A stretch of DNA of 26,044 nt, from assembly GCA_015657535.1 (NCBI GenBank), contig JADHZB010000184.1, positions 1 to 26,044 of the forward strand, given 5' to 3'. Position numbers and translations under genes: made by a program. This document shows, piece by piece, positions 1 through 10,897 of the stretch. The stretch's first letter is position 1; each line of letters begins with the position of its first letter. This stretch comes from Nephromyces sp. MM_2019 (Eukaryota > Apicomplexa > Aconoidasida > Nephromycida). The notes beneath the pieces are model-generated. The model worked only from the letters and a program-made list of their open reading frames with translations. It did no database searches and had not been told where the DNA came from.

Positions 1-97
1 GCACACACTCCCACCAATCTACTGCAGCACACACTCCCACCAATCTACTGCAGCACACACTCCCACCAATCTACTGCAGCACACACTCCCACCAACA
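1..97. repeat. 26-bp tandem minisatellite, window edge
   Basis: A 26-base unit beginning GCACACACTCCCACC and ending CTACTGCA is repeated head to tail at 1-26, 27-52 and 53-78, with a partial fourth copy from 79. After that it decays into CACTCCCA-like sequence to about 122. The three full copies are identical. The array starts at base 1, so it probably continues to the left. Confidence 0.9.
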
Positions 98-295
98 CGC
101 ACTCCCAGCAACACTCACTCCCACATGACAGCTAGCTGCCTAGTGCATATACTGGCGTATAAACACACTTTTCTCCCTAAATTTTACTTTCTTTCACCTG
201 GATACAGACACTTGCAGTCATTAGCTTTAGCAAACTCGCACCTACACACAAACACACTCAGAAAACCCCCTGTAATTTCCTCAAGAAAATGAGCA

Positions 296-525
296 TCAAA
301 GTCTACTTTTCATAGGACTTCCGTGTGTGTTGAACAATGCATGTGGCTTCTGTAGTGTGCAAGCCACTAACGATTCTTCAAGTGATAAAGTTTGAGGTCG
401 AGCGAAGCTCTTACAAGAAGGGGAGATTCGCCTCCTCTTGCTCTTCTATTAGTTACTTCCTCATCATTAGTTATGTACTTATAGCCTACAATCAATTCAT
501 CTTCTTCACTAGTTGTGGGTCGCGT
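296..525 (-). CDS. Candidate last two exons of an unresolved gene
   Basis: On the minus strand an exon at 525-415 follows a good acceptor (CTTTTTTAG) and ends at a strong donor (GTAAGA). It reads 37 codons in phase 0, acidic then basic (TRPTTSEEDELIVGYKYITN at its start). The next acceptor, CTACAG at 352-350, opens an exon at 349-296 in the same phase, adding 17 residues (KPHALFNTHGSPMKSRL) and a TGA stop. Matching phase, splice sites and stop argue for real coding, but no family is recognised and no upstream exon was found between 526 and 946. It could be the 3' end of a separate gene, or alternative 3' exons of the capping-enzyme gene just upstream on the same strand. The plus-strand frame at 337-558 overlaps it and lacks comparable support. 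Confidence 0.4.
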
Positions 526-946
526 CTAAAAAAGCTCCTTGGAATCCCCCTTTCTTAGTATATCTAACGGTGTAAATCAATCCCCCTACATCAGAGAAGG
601 CTAGTGTGCTTTTTATCCCGGTACTTTACAATGGAGGCACACACACTAGCAAGAATATGCCGTAACGCACACACTCGCAAGCACACGTTATAAAAAGCGC
701 ACGATAACGCACACACTCGTACGTGAATGCTCAAACCCGCACACTCAAACACACAAACTGATATGCACACGCTCAAACGCACACATCCAATCGCACACAC
801 ACAAGGTAGATTCCCAAATTTACAAGCACACAACAGCACAAATAAGATCCACACAACGAAAGCTTTGCTAAGCGGACTTCCTAAGGCGGCGCTTCCTCGA
901 CTAGTGCAGGATGTCACACACACACGGACTAAAACCTTGAATCAGG
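526..946. other. Spacer with CA-rich cryptic repeats
   Basis: No convincing exon was seen. From about 632 to 815 the plus strand is dominated by imperfect repeats of the type GCACACACTCG; TAACGCACACACTCG occurs twice, near 662 and 703. Long frames through this stretch on both strands come from the absence of stop codons in CA/TG repeats. Confidence 0.6.
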
Positions 947-3900
947 TCAGGACGAAGTTGAAGATATTTTGGCCTCCTCTTCATGACTGGATATGCTCTG
1001 TTTTCCGCTCTTTCGACACTCATTGAAGGTAGTAATCAGCTCATCTAATACAATGCCATCTTCAATGCTCTGCACGTAGTAAAGAGGAAGGCAGATAAAG
1101 GAGTTTACGAGGTATGTTGCCCCAAAAGAGTGGAGCTTTGAGGGAAAAATCAGCCAATCGCTTTGGCAGAAATATAGAAGGCTTTATGGTTGTTATTGTA
1201 TGTGTAGATACTTGAAGTGTGTATGCAGTGGTGCGTAAAAGCACACACACACACGCGCGGGCGTGAACTTGGGAAGTGGCGTAGACATGCGTGAGCTCAG
1301 AGATCCACATACGCGTTAGCATGAAGATACACCCACTCGTTACTGCAAATAAGCACGAGCATGCGTGGCGTCAAGCATACACACACACAGGCACACGTGG
1401 CTTCAAACATACACACACACAGGCACACGTAACTTCAAAGATACATACACACGAGTGACTTCTAACACAAACGCATGCCCAAATTCTAATATACACACAT
1501 TGCTGAGAAGGCGATGAAATGCACACACTCGCACAAAGATTATCCCTGAACTTGCCTGTACTACGTTATTAACCACCACATAGTCGTTAGGTGACTTCTT
1601 GTCCTGATCACACACACATAGCAGCAGAATCATGCACACATACTCTCTGAAGTACGGCACTATCAAGCAAGACACCGAGTAGGCTCTCCAATGCTATGCT
1701 AGCGGATGCACACAGAAATATATGAAGTTGCTGCTGAAGCTACTGCTGTGTGTGGTTCGGAACACACACATAAACTTTGATTGAGAGCATATGCGCCGCT
1801 TAAACTAGTACACATGCTATACATATATTGAGTGGGGGAGGAAAACTCTAACGAGGGTTTCACTAGCATTTACGCTTAGTATGAGAGGGATAAGTGCTTA
1901 GATGTGTCTGCTAGAGAGTGGGCCTTTATGCTATCGAGATAGTTCGTGAAAGCCACATTAGTACCACACTTGCCGACCTTTTGGTGTTACAGCGGTGTAT
2001 CGAAGTGGTATATGACAGTCAAAAGAGGATGTTTAGTGTGTGTGCGTGTATGCATTGGGAGATACTGAAGAAAGAGATGACCCAATTGAAGGCTACACTG
2101 AGTATGTTTCCGTCAATAATAACCAAAGAAGCACACAGATAGGCAAGAAGGGGAGATCATAGTCACAGGTATGCATATACATAATGCAGGGCAATTAGTC
2201 ACAGAAAGACATACATTAGCACACACAACCTCCACATGCCCACGCACACAACTACCACACACTAAAACAAATTAGCACATACAACCTACATACACACAAC
2301 CTACACACACACAACCTGCAAACATCAACAAAACTTATATACGCACACACGCACACAGCTTCTGCATAATTCTCACTGCACTAACCGTTCTTATCCGTTC
2401 TGCAACCCACCCTCCTACAAACCAACGATATTCTCCTTCAATCACTCCCTCTTCTATCGGTCTGAGTTGAGTTTGTGTGCTGCTGATGTCGTAGTAACCC
2501 CACGGAACGCCTGTCATCACCGGAAGATCACATGCCCAAGAGCATTCGATGATCTTGAAGTTGTTTGTGTGTCCACTGTAGTTTAACATACACACAAAGG
2601 CGTAGTGTGTGCGTGGGCTATGGTTTGTGTGAGGGCTAAAAATAACTATATAAAACCATAAGGTAAAGAACTTACAGGCCTTCAGAAACGATTTTGTAGT
2701 ATTGATCTCCAAAGGGAGCCAGCCAGTGACCGAGGAAACCAGTGATACCCTGAAGAGGGTGAAGAATAGGGTGCAGAAGAGGTTGGAGTACATGGTGCAG
2801 AAGAAGAGCAGGAGGATTACAGGGAGAAGAAGGCAGGGCAATAGAGAGAGGAGAATAAGAGGGAGAAGAACGACGAGAAAAGCGAGAAAAAATGTAACAA
2901 GAAGAGGAGAATGAGCAGATAACAACTATACTAGAGAATAGACAAGATACTGCAGATAATATGAACTAAGAAGAACGTCGAAAAGTGTACTTTTCGTTAC
3001 AATAATAGCAAAAGCATGAATCAAGCGCAAATAGTTCAGTGTTACTTTTAATGTAATATGCATAGAAATTTATACGCTATAACCTTCTCATCTGAAGAAA
3101 AACAGCCTGACAGGGCAAACAAACAGCTGGAAACTTAATGAAAAGATTGAATAAAGAATGCAAAAGTAAGATGATATACTCTGAGCTCCCTGCAAATTGC
3201 GAATACCTTGTATCCGCACATAAGCCTTACGCCAATAGGATAACCATTCATATCAAAGACTACATCGCACACAAAGTCAACCTGAAAAGCACGTAAAAAG
3301 ATACACAAATATGCAAGAAAAATTTGCAGATATGATGAATTGCTGAATGAGAAACGACTCCCACATCGAGGAGAGTACTACGACTGGGAAGGAGATGAAG
3401 AGGGGGTTTGAGGACGCAAAGGAGAAAAAAAGCAGAGAAAATGCAAGCCAAATCAACCACGATGAGGGAAAAAAGCACATAAACCCAAGAAAACGCCAAA
3501 AAATGAAGAATTTCATGCAAAATAGGATGCAACAAAAATAAAGCAGAACAAAAGTGAGAAAAGCCAGTATACACACAAAATGATTCATACAGGTGTATAA
3601 ACAAACACACATACACATCTTAACAACCGTATTCAAATGAGGAGGCTTCCACTTTAAGAGCGTACGGCACGTTCCAATGCTATACGGTTGAAAAACAGGG
3701 GTGAAGATGATGCCATCAGATTTATGGAAAAGTTTTGATGAAAATTTCGCGATATGCTCTACATCCCAGATCTCAAAGAAATCCTGAAAAACAGCAAAAA
3801 AGAGATAAAATTATAAGCAACAAGCAAAGAAATCTAAAGTCTAATAGCCTTGTTTACTCTGAAGAAGATCAGAGTAATGTGAAAACATAAAGAGCACGTC

Positions 3901-6736
3901 ATAGGGAAGAAACAGAAGGATAGACAACTACGAGAAGCGAAGCTTTCAAAAGGGAAAAAACCCTGGATTTTGTTAGTGAAAGAGGAGAAAGCAGAGGAGA
4001 GGCAAGGTTTAAGTGATGAAAGCTTATGAAAGTAGGAATATGGAGTATGCAGAAAACTCGCATATCTGTGTAAAGTGCATAAAACTCCTACGTGTGTGTA
4101 AATTTATAGTTCCCGAAGCTCGTGTGCATGTAACTCTAAAGTGGAGGACTCGCGTGTGTTCAAATATACGTTGTAGAAATCTCCTGTGTGTATACATATA
4201 TAGTGCATAAATCTCGCAGGCTTAAACACAACGCATAAAGCTCCCGTGTGTATATACCGTACTCACCAAATCAGTATGCATCCTAGAAATAATCCCAAAA
4301 AGGCCATTCAATTAGCCAATCAAATAAGCTCTATAAAGCTGAAACTCACGCACACATACACACACAACCAACATGCATATCTCCCACAAAAAAAGCTAAA
4401 TCTGCTATCTTCGGCATAAAAAATACGCCACACACAGAAATATTCCCGAAAAACCAAGAAAAAGGCCTCTTTAAGAGATCTTCACATGGAAAACTTCACC
4501 CCGCCAGCAATAAAGCTTACCTTCATAAAGATCCCGAAAGGAGGAAGATTTTTTCCCTCCCCCTTGGGAAGTTTCAAATAATCTGTTAAAGGCTCAATAA
4601 CATCTCTGACTATGCTGGCCAGGCGATGCATAAGGTTAAGCACCCGGATTAAAGGGTCGTCGTTGATGCATATAGCATCATATGCTAAATAGCTCCATGC
4701 TTGATACGTCGTATCTCCGTTATCGCTAGTGATAAAATCCTGAAAAAATAAGGATATACATACTTTTCAGGGAAAGATGAGGGAGTAATTGTAGGATAAG
4801 CAAGCAGAGAAGTTTACCAGGTAAATTTCCCTATAAGCACCTACTTTTTCGCTTCTTGTGCTTCAATTTTTCATCAAAAAAACCTCTTTATTCCTTCCTC
4901 ATCTTCATTGTTTTACTTGCAATATACTGCATTTCAGAGTGCAGCACTTCCTACAAGCTATTCCTCCATTCATCCAAAGTCATAAACGCATCGACTTTAC
5001 AAAAAAAAAGGGTCAAATATTAAGCAAAAAGGAGAGGAGGGAGAGCTTTTTCGGTTTATCTCCTGAGCTGCAACTTTGATCAGGACTGAAGAGAAAAAAC
5101 GCTCTTTAGTAAGCTTTTTGCTGCTACTCAACGTGTCGCTAGCTCATCGCAGTAATCAGGAAGAAGGTATAATGTGTGTGCAAATAAGAGAGAAGCAGCA
5201 TCTTCACAAAATATGCAGAAAAAACTAGACTCTGATGTACTACCTGCCTTACTCAACAGAAGGAAGGCAGGTGCTTCCCATTAGTTTTAAAAAAAGCGAC
5301 TCCACTCAGGCAAGCCCTTTGTTAATACCGTGTGCGATATGGAAGGGAAGAGGGTTGAAGGATAGGGGGGATTGATTGGAGGTGGGGGTGTTTGGCGGTT
5401 GGGGTAGTTCGGGGTGGGGGAGGTGAATGAGGAGGGTTGATGGGGAGGGCTGATGATGAACAGTAGAAAATTGAGGGGGGGTATAACCAGGGGGGGCCCC
5501 TGATTAATCAAAGGGCTTTATGGCTTTCGAGCTTAACATTTTTGGGGTAGTTTTGATGTTATCAACTGAAAAGACTATCAGGGCAATAAGTGTGAAGAGC
5601 GAGAGTGAAGCTCAGAGTACTATATAAAGTGGTAAAGGTTAGTAACGACTCGTTCACACACAAGGCATCACCTTAATGGGGCACGAATTTACACGGTAAA
5701 AGATGACCCACACACACACCGACACAAAACAGCACTAAAAAAGCTCGTTAGCATCAAAGGTAAAGTCACATAAGCTTATATTTGCTAATTTAAGCTATTC
5801 ATAAAACTACAGTTTTCGCACACGTAGGCTAAAACTAGCCTAACGGTAGTGCTCTCACATTTTAGAGCTATCTAATTTAAGCGGAAAAGCACACTCTCGT
5901 GTTTAACGAAGCTTGACTTCACCATATTTACACATCTAATCCACATTTCACATACTTGCACTCATCACTAGCCAGCTTCATTAGTAAACAAAAAAAAAAT
6001 ATCCCTCACATACACCCCAGAAGCCAGTCAATAGCGTGCAACTCCCAATTAATGAGTACAACAACCATCGCCAAAATCCAGCAGAAAAAACCATTCCCCT
6101 GGCTTCACACCATAACTTTCGCTAAAAATACACACAGACACACGCACACATACACGCACACACACACGCAGAGTTATCAACATACGTTTCCACGAAAACT
6201 TTATCACCAAATACAATCATTTACTGCCAAAAAAACTAAGTCATTTCATCAGAAAATGCCCCTCACACACACATCATTTACGCACCAGATGGAGCAATTG
6301 CAATCTAGTAACATACCCTAACAAGCTCTCCATCCAACAGTGTGTTGCTATGGGGGAAATCAAGACTATAACGCCGAGGAAGATGCGAAAAAAACTTGAA
6401 GACTTCCAGTTTTCTGTTAATCAAGAACAGCCTGGACTCACTAACCCTCCCTTCACCTCCCTGGGCATCAGAAACCCTCCATGACTTTGCAAAGAGTAGA
6501 AAACGTTCGCCATCAGTCTTCTCGCAGGCAACGTAAGGATCGCTGCATATGAAAGAGATGTTTTTTCTGTCTAAAGAGACGGGCTGTGCACCTGGGAAGA
6601 CAGAGGAATCAGAGGGACAGCCCGCAAGCACTCTCACCTCCTGCAGAATGTCATTCGATTCCCCTTTAGAAGCTGCATATCTTTCCAAGAATTTACATAA
6701 TAGATCGTCAGTTGTAGGGGGCTCATCTAACTGCAT
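947..6736 (-). CDS. mRNA capping enzyme, guanylyltransferase (8 exons)
   Basis: Transfers GMP from GTP to the 5' diphosphate end of nascent nuclear mRNA through a covalent lysyl-GMP intermediate. Exons on the minus strand: 6736-6317, 4739-4521, 3783-3628, 3281-3207, 2749-2676, 2575-2386, 1603-1556 and 1069-947. Phases match throughout and give 434 aa. Family motifs occur in order: I, K73-T-D-G76 (K73 the expected nucleotidyl lysine); III, DGEL at 135-138; IIIa, YLAYD at 157-161; IV, SDGIIF at 235-240; V, LLKWK at 255-259; and OB-fold motif VI, W371 V A E R I R T then D379 K K S P N. The start is fixed by an in-frame TAG just upstream. The protein is complete, of normal length, and lacks a fused triphosphatase. 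Intron 7 uses a GC donor. Introns 1, 2 and 6 are 1,577, 737 and 782 bases. The identification is firm; intron 3 (GTTGTT) and exon 5 are the softest parts. Confidence 0.93.
1070..1555 (-). other. GC-AG intron (intron 7 of capping enzyme)
   Basis: The exon ending VVNNVVQ stops at CAG followed by GCAAGT, a classic GC-donor context, and the next exon starts after GTGCAG. The join is in phase and gives [11 protein letters not shown], the expected sequence after motif VI. GT sites nearby would cut inside the conserved segment or break the frame. Confidence 0.8.
1376..1439. repeat. 32-bp tandem duplication in intron 7
   Basis: Two adjacent copies (1376-1407 and 1408-1439) share CATACACACACACAGGCACA followed by CG-T--CTTCAAA. 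Degenerate copies flank them at about 1351-1375 and 1440-1465. Confidence 0.8.
2210..2358. repeat. CA-rich repeat in intron 6
   Basis: Imperfect repeats of ACACACAACCTACA and ATTAGCACA lie inside intron 6 of the capping-enzyme gene. In the sense orientation this is a TG-rich stretch. Confidence 0.7.
5334..5500. repeat. G-rich tract in intron 1 (C-rich in sense)
   Basis: The plus strand carries many G3-G7 runs in imperfect GGGGTAGTTC/GGGGGAGG units, ending GGGGGGGTATAACCAGGGGGGG. It lies within the 1,577-base first intron of the capping enzyme, so the pre-mRNA is C-rich. The spacing could allow a G-quadruplex on the plus strand. The minus-strand frame here (Pro-rich) is a by-product. Confidence 0.65.
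6128..6170. repeat. CA microsatellite in intron 1
   Basis: An interrupted (CA)n tract, ACACACAGACACACGCACAC and onward, lies near the 5' end of capping-enzyme intron 1. Confidence 0.85.
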
Positions 6737-7744
6737 CTCACGAGGCTATACTTCTGAAGTCAAACAGAGAGGGGTCAATGTGCACCTTTTGAAGCAGTTT
6801 GAGGCAAAGTTGGGGTGTGTTTGGCGTGGAAAATCGCTTAGAGGGCTGATGGAAGCCCTGTTAAAGGTTGAGAACAGTTCTAAAAGAAGCAGTGAAAACG
6901 CAAAATTAATACGAATATATAGAGGAAAACACCTTAGAAATTAAAGTGTTATCATCAGGGGGAAATTATCTCTTAAATGAGACGGGGTTGGCAAAGAAAT
7001 ACAAATTTACAGAGAGAAATCTTCAAGTCTTGCTGAAAAAGCTGCTGAAAAAGTTATTGGTAAAAGGCAGGGAATCTAAAACAAAAATGGCGTACAATTG
7101 CTGAATGATGTGTGCAAAAACAAGGCATGAGTTGACCATTACAACCAATGATGCAAGTAACTGATACAACAAAGTAAAGAAGATAATCCATAGTCAAAAG
7201 AATGAGAATTTTCCATTAGTATCGACAAGTTAGCTAGTAACATAACAAACTATAGGAATTTGATCGATGCAATTAGCGAAACCACGTTTTCATAAGATCT
7301 TTCAGCAAGTCTAAGGATTACCGTTCATGGTCAAAACGAGAACTGATACTTTAACAAGTAGCGCTACACATGTAAGTCCATGGATATTTAAATTTGCTCC
7401 AAATTTGGCGCAGTTGTACATTCGTCACATAAAAACTCCAAATTAAGACCGTCTATACCTTCAAGTAAATTGAGAGGATACTAAAATTCGTTGCTTTTAA
7501 CGTAACATTCATCAAACTGCATGCCTGCAAGAAACTAGTCGTGGACCAGGCCGATATTAGTACATCTCAGCAGTTAAAACAGGGATGTAGGTACACAGAA
7601 AGTTCTCTTCTTCACATAATCGGTTTTTCGTTGTAAAACTTCAATTAAAAAAATGTAGAACTCGTGATATATTTGGCATAAAACATAGCACTCTGAACGA
7701 AATAAACTCCAAAAAAGCATTGAATTCTATCTACTCATCAATGA
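6737..7744. other. Intergenic region upstream of capping enzyme
   Basis: About 1 kb upstream of the capping-enzyme start codon and of the divergent candidate gene at 7745. It should hold the promoter of the minus-strand gene and perhaps a shared divergent promoter. I see no clear core promoter motif, exon or repeat. The plus-strand frame at 6549-6944 is a shadow of capping exon 1 with an unsupported extension. Confidence 0.5.
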
Positions 7745-8528
7745 ATGAAGATTAAAGCGAAACAAGAAGAACCTGCGTTGAAAACTCTAGGTTGCACTCA
7801 ATCAAAACCTATGAAAACAAGTATAAAATTACCCAATAATATGCAGAGCCTGCAAAAGAAGCCTTTAAAACATGTTGTATTGCCGCCAAAACACAAATGT
7901 ATATTAGTACTTGATGAGAGGGACCAGCAGAGGGATAGCGAATACAAACCAATCGCTAGTTAACTTTGGGGTATACTCTCATTCAGAGGAAAGTAAGTCA
8001 AATTTATAAAAAAAAAGGCGGAAAATGGTAGCATAGCGCTCCACAGAACTCTCTTTTTTAAATACCTGACGAAGATGAAATAATACTCTTAAGGCCTTCA
8101 ATGTTCACGCTCTGCCGAGATTCACAAACAACTAAACAAAGGGAAAGCTTGTAGGACTTCGATAATAGGCTAGCGATTTTCTCAGCATTTTGAGACTAGC
8201 ATCTAATGAAGCAGTGTAAGATGAGGAAAAATATCATAGTCTTTGCAGCAGTTTCATTAAATATTCCCTCGATAAGCTATTTGGCTTCAATAACACAGAA
8301 CTCAGCATCTTCATGGAGTACATTACCTTGCAGCAGTGTGTGACTGCGTAAGCCGCGCACATTGAAGTTTCCTCAGAGAGCAAAACAGATGTGTGTATGT
8401 GTGTGTGTGTGTGCAGCTTCCTGGCTAATATTTCCTTGACAATGACCAGTTTCCTTGCCAGCAACGGAAATCGATCAAGTAGGCCAGGACCAATCCGCTT
8501 GTGTGCTTGGGTGGGCGTCGTAAATCAG
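7745..8528 (+). CDS. Candidate four-exon gene, product unknown
   Basis: Proposed exons are 7745-7958, 8075-8150, 8249-8347 and 8417-8528, all phase-compatible (167 codons). Exon 1 begins with ATG directly after an in-frame TGA and is Lys-rich. Exon 3 follows CTTTGCAG, ends at GTAAGC, and encodes an amphipathic segment (YSLDKLFGFNNTELSIFMEY). Exon 4 follows GTGTGTGCAG and ends CAG/GTATCA. The LDKLFGF...MEYI pattern faintly recalls PWI-like or ASC-1/TRIP4 N-terminal helical domains, which is too weak to name it. The start could instead be ATG 8101. A competing minus-strand model (8464-8327 joined to 8195-8058) is also phase-consistent but has to translate a CA repeat and uses a poorer acceptor. 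No stop is reached at 8528, so more exons would follow. Confidence 0.35.
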
Positions 8529-8741
8529 GTATCATGACGATTGAAAAGAAAACCTAAAGGATTTTACGTTGGGTCTGTGGTAGATAATGAAGTAACAAGT
8601 ACATTCATAAAGGGAAGCTTCACCCAATAATGTTAAAATACCAAATTCCCCATTTTTTTGTGGATGATTACAAACATCATCAGTGTCTTTGGGCGTGCTT
8701 TTCGTGTTTCTCTACCTCCTATATGGTTTTGCTATCTATAG

Positions 8742-9671
8742 TCAGCTCAGCTAGAAGTTTTCCTTGTTTGTTTTGCTACTAAAATCACACCAAGTCATGA
8801 GGTGTAATTACTGACAATTTCGTGTCTATGCCAGAGGTAAGTTCGATGTGGTAGGAGAGATTTTCATGAGGTGGACTTCATTGGGCCCATGGTGGAGCAA
8901 AAAGCAAAGATATCAGCAGTGGTACAGCTCGGCTAATTAATATTCCCAAAGATGAGAAAAATATATTTCTATTATGGCAGGATACCTCTCAATGAACATT
9001 GTAGCGGTACTCATATAAGATTCTAATTTTTTCAAAGAAATTTTCGAGGTTCTTCTTGCACAACCTGATGATGGCACTCCTCAAGCTCGCCCGAACCTTA
9101 CAACTCTCTAGTTCTATAAGACTGATTACTCGGCCTACGTGTTTATCCAAGGAAAAAAATATAATTTCCCAAGTTAAATTAGGGTTTACGCTATTAACCG
9201 TTGTATACGGATAAAATGTTGAATTCTTGCGCAAAATCATGTCTGATGGTTACTTCTAAAGGAGGCACGAAAGGGGGTCACTTGGAAAGTTAAAAATCAT
9301 GCTTATTGCTATAAAAAACATAAGCGAAGTTACGCCCAAAAATTCAGCGTGAAACGCTTTAACGAGCAAGACAGTCACATGAAGCGGAAAAATTTAGTAG
9401 GCAAACACATGAGAACGAAATTTGCGCACTTTTTCCCAAGAAAAAGGGTGATATCTACATGGTCTAGCAAGAGTTTCTGCATAGGTACCATGCGCACAAG
9501 GTGAAGCACCTACAAGGCCACAGGCTGATTCTTGCCAGCATTTTCATATTGGCTTGCCACGTCATGACGCCAAAAAAGTTCACGGAATAAGTAAGAGGCG
9601 CATATTGAATGGTGTCAAATGCAATGAAAAGCATAGGTTCACGGAAGTATGTCGTAATGATTATCACATAG
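8742..9671 (+). other. Possible downstream exons of the candidate gene
   Basis: A phase-consistent chain can be drawn: 8742-8801, 9038-9172 (or to 9202), 9262-9447, 9524-9590 and 9637-9671, ending at TAG. It would bring the total to about 327 residues. The 9262 segment is very basic and rich in His and Cys (around VKNHAYCYKKHKR); the 9524 segment reads ADSCQHFHIGLPRHDAKKVH. Acceptors such as TTTTTTCAAAG and CCACAG and the donor GTAAGA support parts of it. The donors GTGTAA and GTTAAA are weak, and the minus strand is also open at 8989-9240. Confidence 0.2.
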
Positions 9672-9701
9672 CATCGCGCGTACTCTGCTCAGACAAGCGC
9701 T

Positions 9702-9843
9702 AATCACACATGTACGTTAATCACACATATATGTTAATCGCACACGCTCTGCTCACACACGCTGTGCTCACACACTCTACTCACACACGCTAATCACACA
9801 CACTCTACTCGCAATCTACTCACACACACTAAACACACATATT
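9702..9843. repeat. CA-rich imperfect tandem repeat
   Basis: Units of roughly 15-20 bases based on CTCACACACGCTAAT, TTAATCACACATATATG and CTACTCACACACGC alternate. It lies between the candidate gene and the coiled-coil gene. Confidence 0.8.
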
Positions 9844-10897
9844 TTAACTGAAACGTGCGGAAGCAATGGCGAGCATAAGCAGCCTAATACTGCAACAATG
9901 AAGCAAACATACAAGCCTAGAAGACTCGTAAACAGAAAAACACTTGAAAATCTAGACTTCGGAATAAACTTGCATTCTTAAAAACCGAGTAACTATCCAG
10001 GAATGAAAAAACTTAAAATGAAATGTAAGCGAAAAAACAAGTCAATGAGTGTGAAATTTTTGTTTACTGTAGATACACCCGGAAGAATGGATGATATTTG
10101 AAGTTAGCGATTCATTATTTTCATAGCATTCGGTCAAAGATAATTCAATCTGTAAAATCTCCCTAATCATATTCATTCTTTGGAAAAATACTACCGCATT
10201 CCTTTGTAATTCCTAACAGCGTCTAGATGTAATTCCTTTGAAAAGCAAGCGAAGAAACCCAGGGTTACCGCCTTGCCTTCATGAAAAAATCAAGGACGTA
10301 TATTGTCAAAAAAAATCTGAGGATAACGCCTTTCATAACATAAAGCTAAGGACACCTCATTTTTAACAAGAACTACATCCTTTTCAACAGTAAAAGCTTC
10401 ATGAAATGCTGGCAAGGTCTGCTGTATGCCATAACAAAGGGCGTGTGTAGACATGACAGAAAATCAAGACTTTTATCCGTACCTACTTCTTCATTGAAAA
10501 TAACCTGTAAAGAATACAAAGAATTACACCCAAGTGCTTAATTTTTAGCTGCTTAAAAGCTCGATGTGATTCCACATATATCAATCTATCCCAGATATGT
10601 ATTACACTATATTCGTGCAAAAAGTGCGCACGCACAACTTCAGAACCGCTGCGACCTCAGCATCCTCCAGTTAAAATTTTTTTCTTTATCACGCGCAAAA
10701 GTACAGTCCACTAACACAATTTTTTTCGCCTCATTAGATTCCGCCTTTTCTAAGTTGAATTGTACTTTTTCTGCTTAATTTAAGCTAGTCATATCCTAGC
10801 TTATCCTATTAACCTGCTCAGCGATAGTCCCTCGCACTTCTTAGAGCGTGCTGTTTGACGGCACCGGCGTTTCCCCAAAAGTTCTTCGGAACCACCC
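9844..10897. other. Upstream region of the coiled-coil gene
   Basis: AT-rich sequence with no firm exon. A plus frame ending at the TAA near 9979 (MKQTYKPRRLVNRKTLENLD in its middle) looks coding-like but has no splice support. The frame at 10566-10778 is unconvincing. The promoter of the gene starting at 10898 must lie here; no motif can be named. Confidence 0.4.

Noticed and set aside
2335..2925. 196-codon minus-strand frame read as one protein
   Set aside because: It fuses capping exon 6 and an out-of-frame reading of exon 5 through a 100-base intron; motif and phase evidence splits it into exons 2749-2676 and 2575-2386.
3260..3636. Hydrophobic 118-119 aa minus-strand frames
   Set aside because: They cover intron 3 of the capping enzyme and merely overlap the ends of exons 3 and 4; Phe/Leu richness reflects the pyrimidine-rich sense strand.
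8058..8464. Minus-strand two-exon model opposite the candidate gene
   Set aside because: Phases match, but it must translate an interrupted CA repeat as HTHTHIHT and its acceptor is weaker than the plus-strand splice sites. It is kept only as a competitor.
5830..10850. Similarity between about 5835-5870 and 10813-10846 (both near TAATTTAAGCTA and ending TTAGAGC)
   Set aside because: Only about 70 percent match over some 30 bases without flanking extension; too weak to call a dispersed element by eye.
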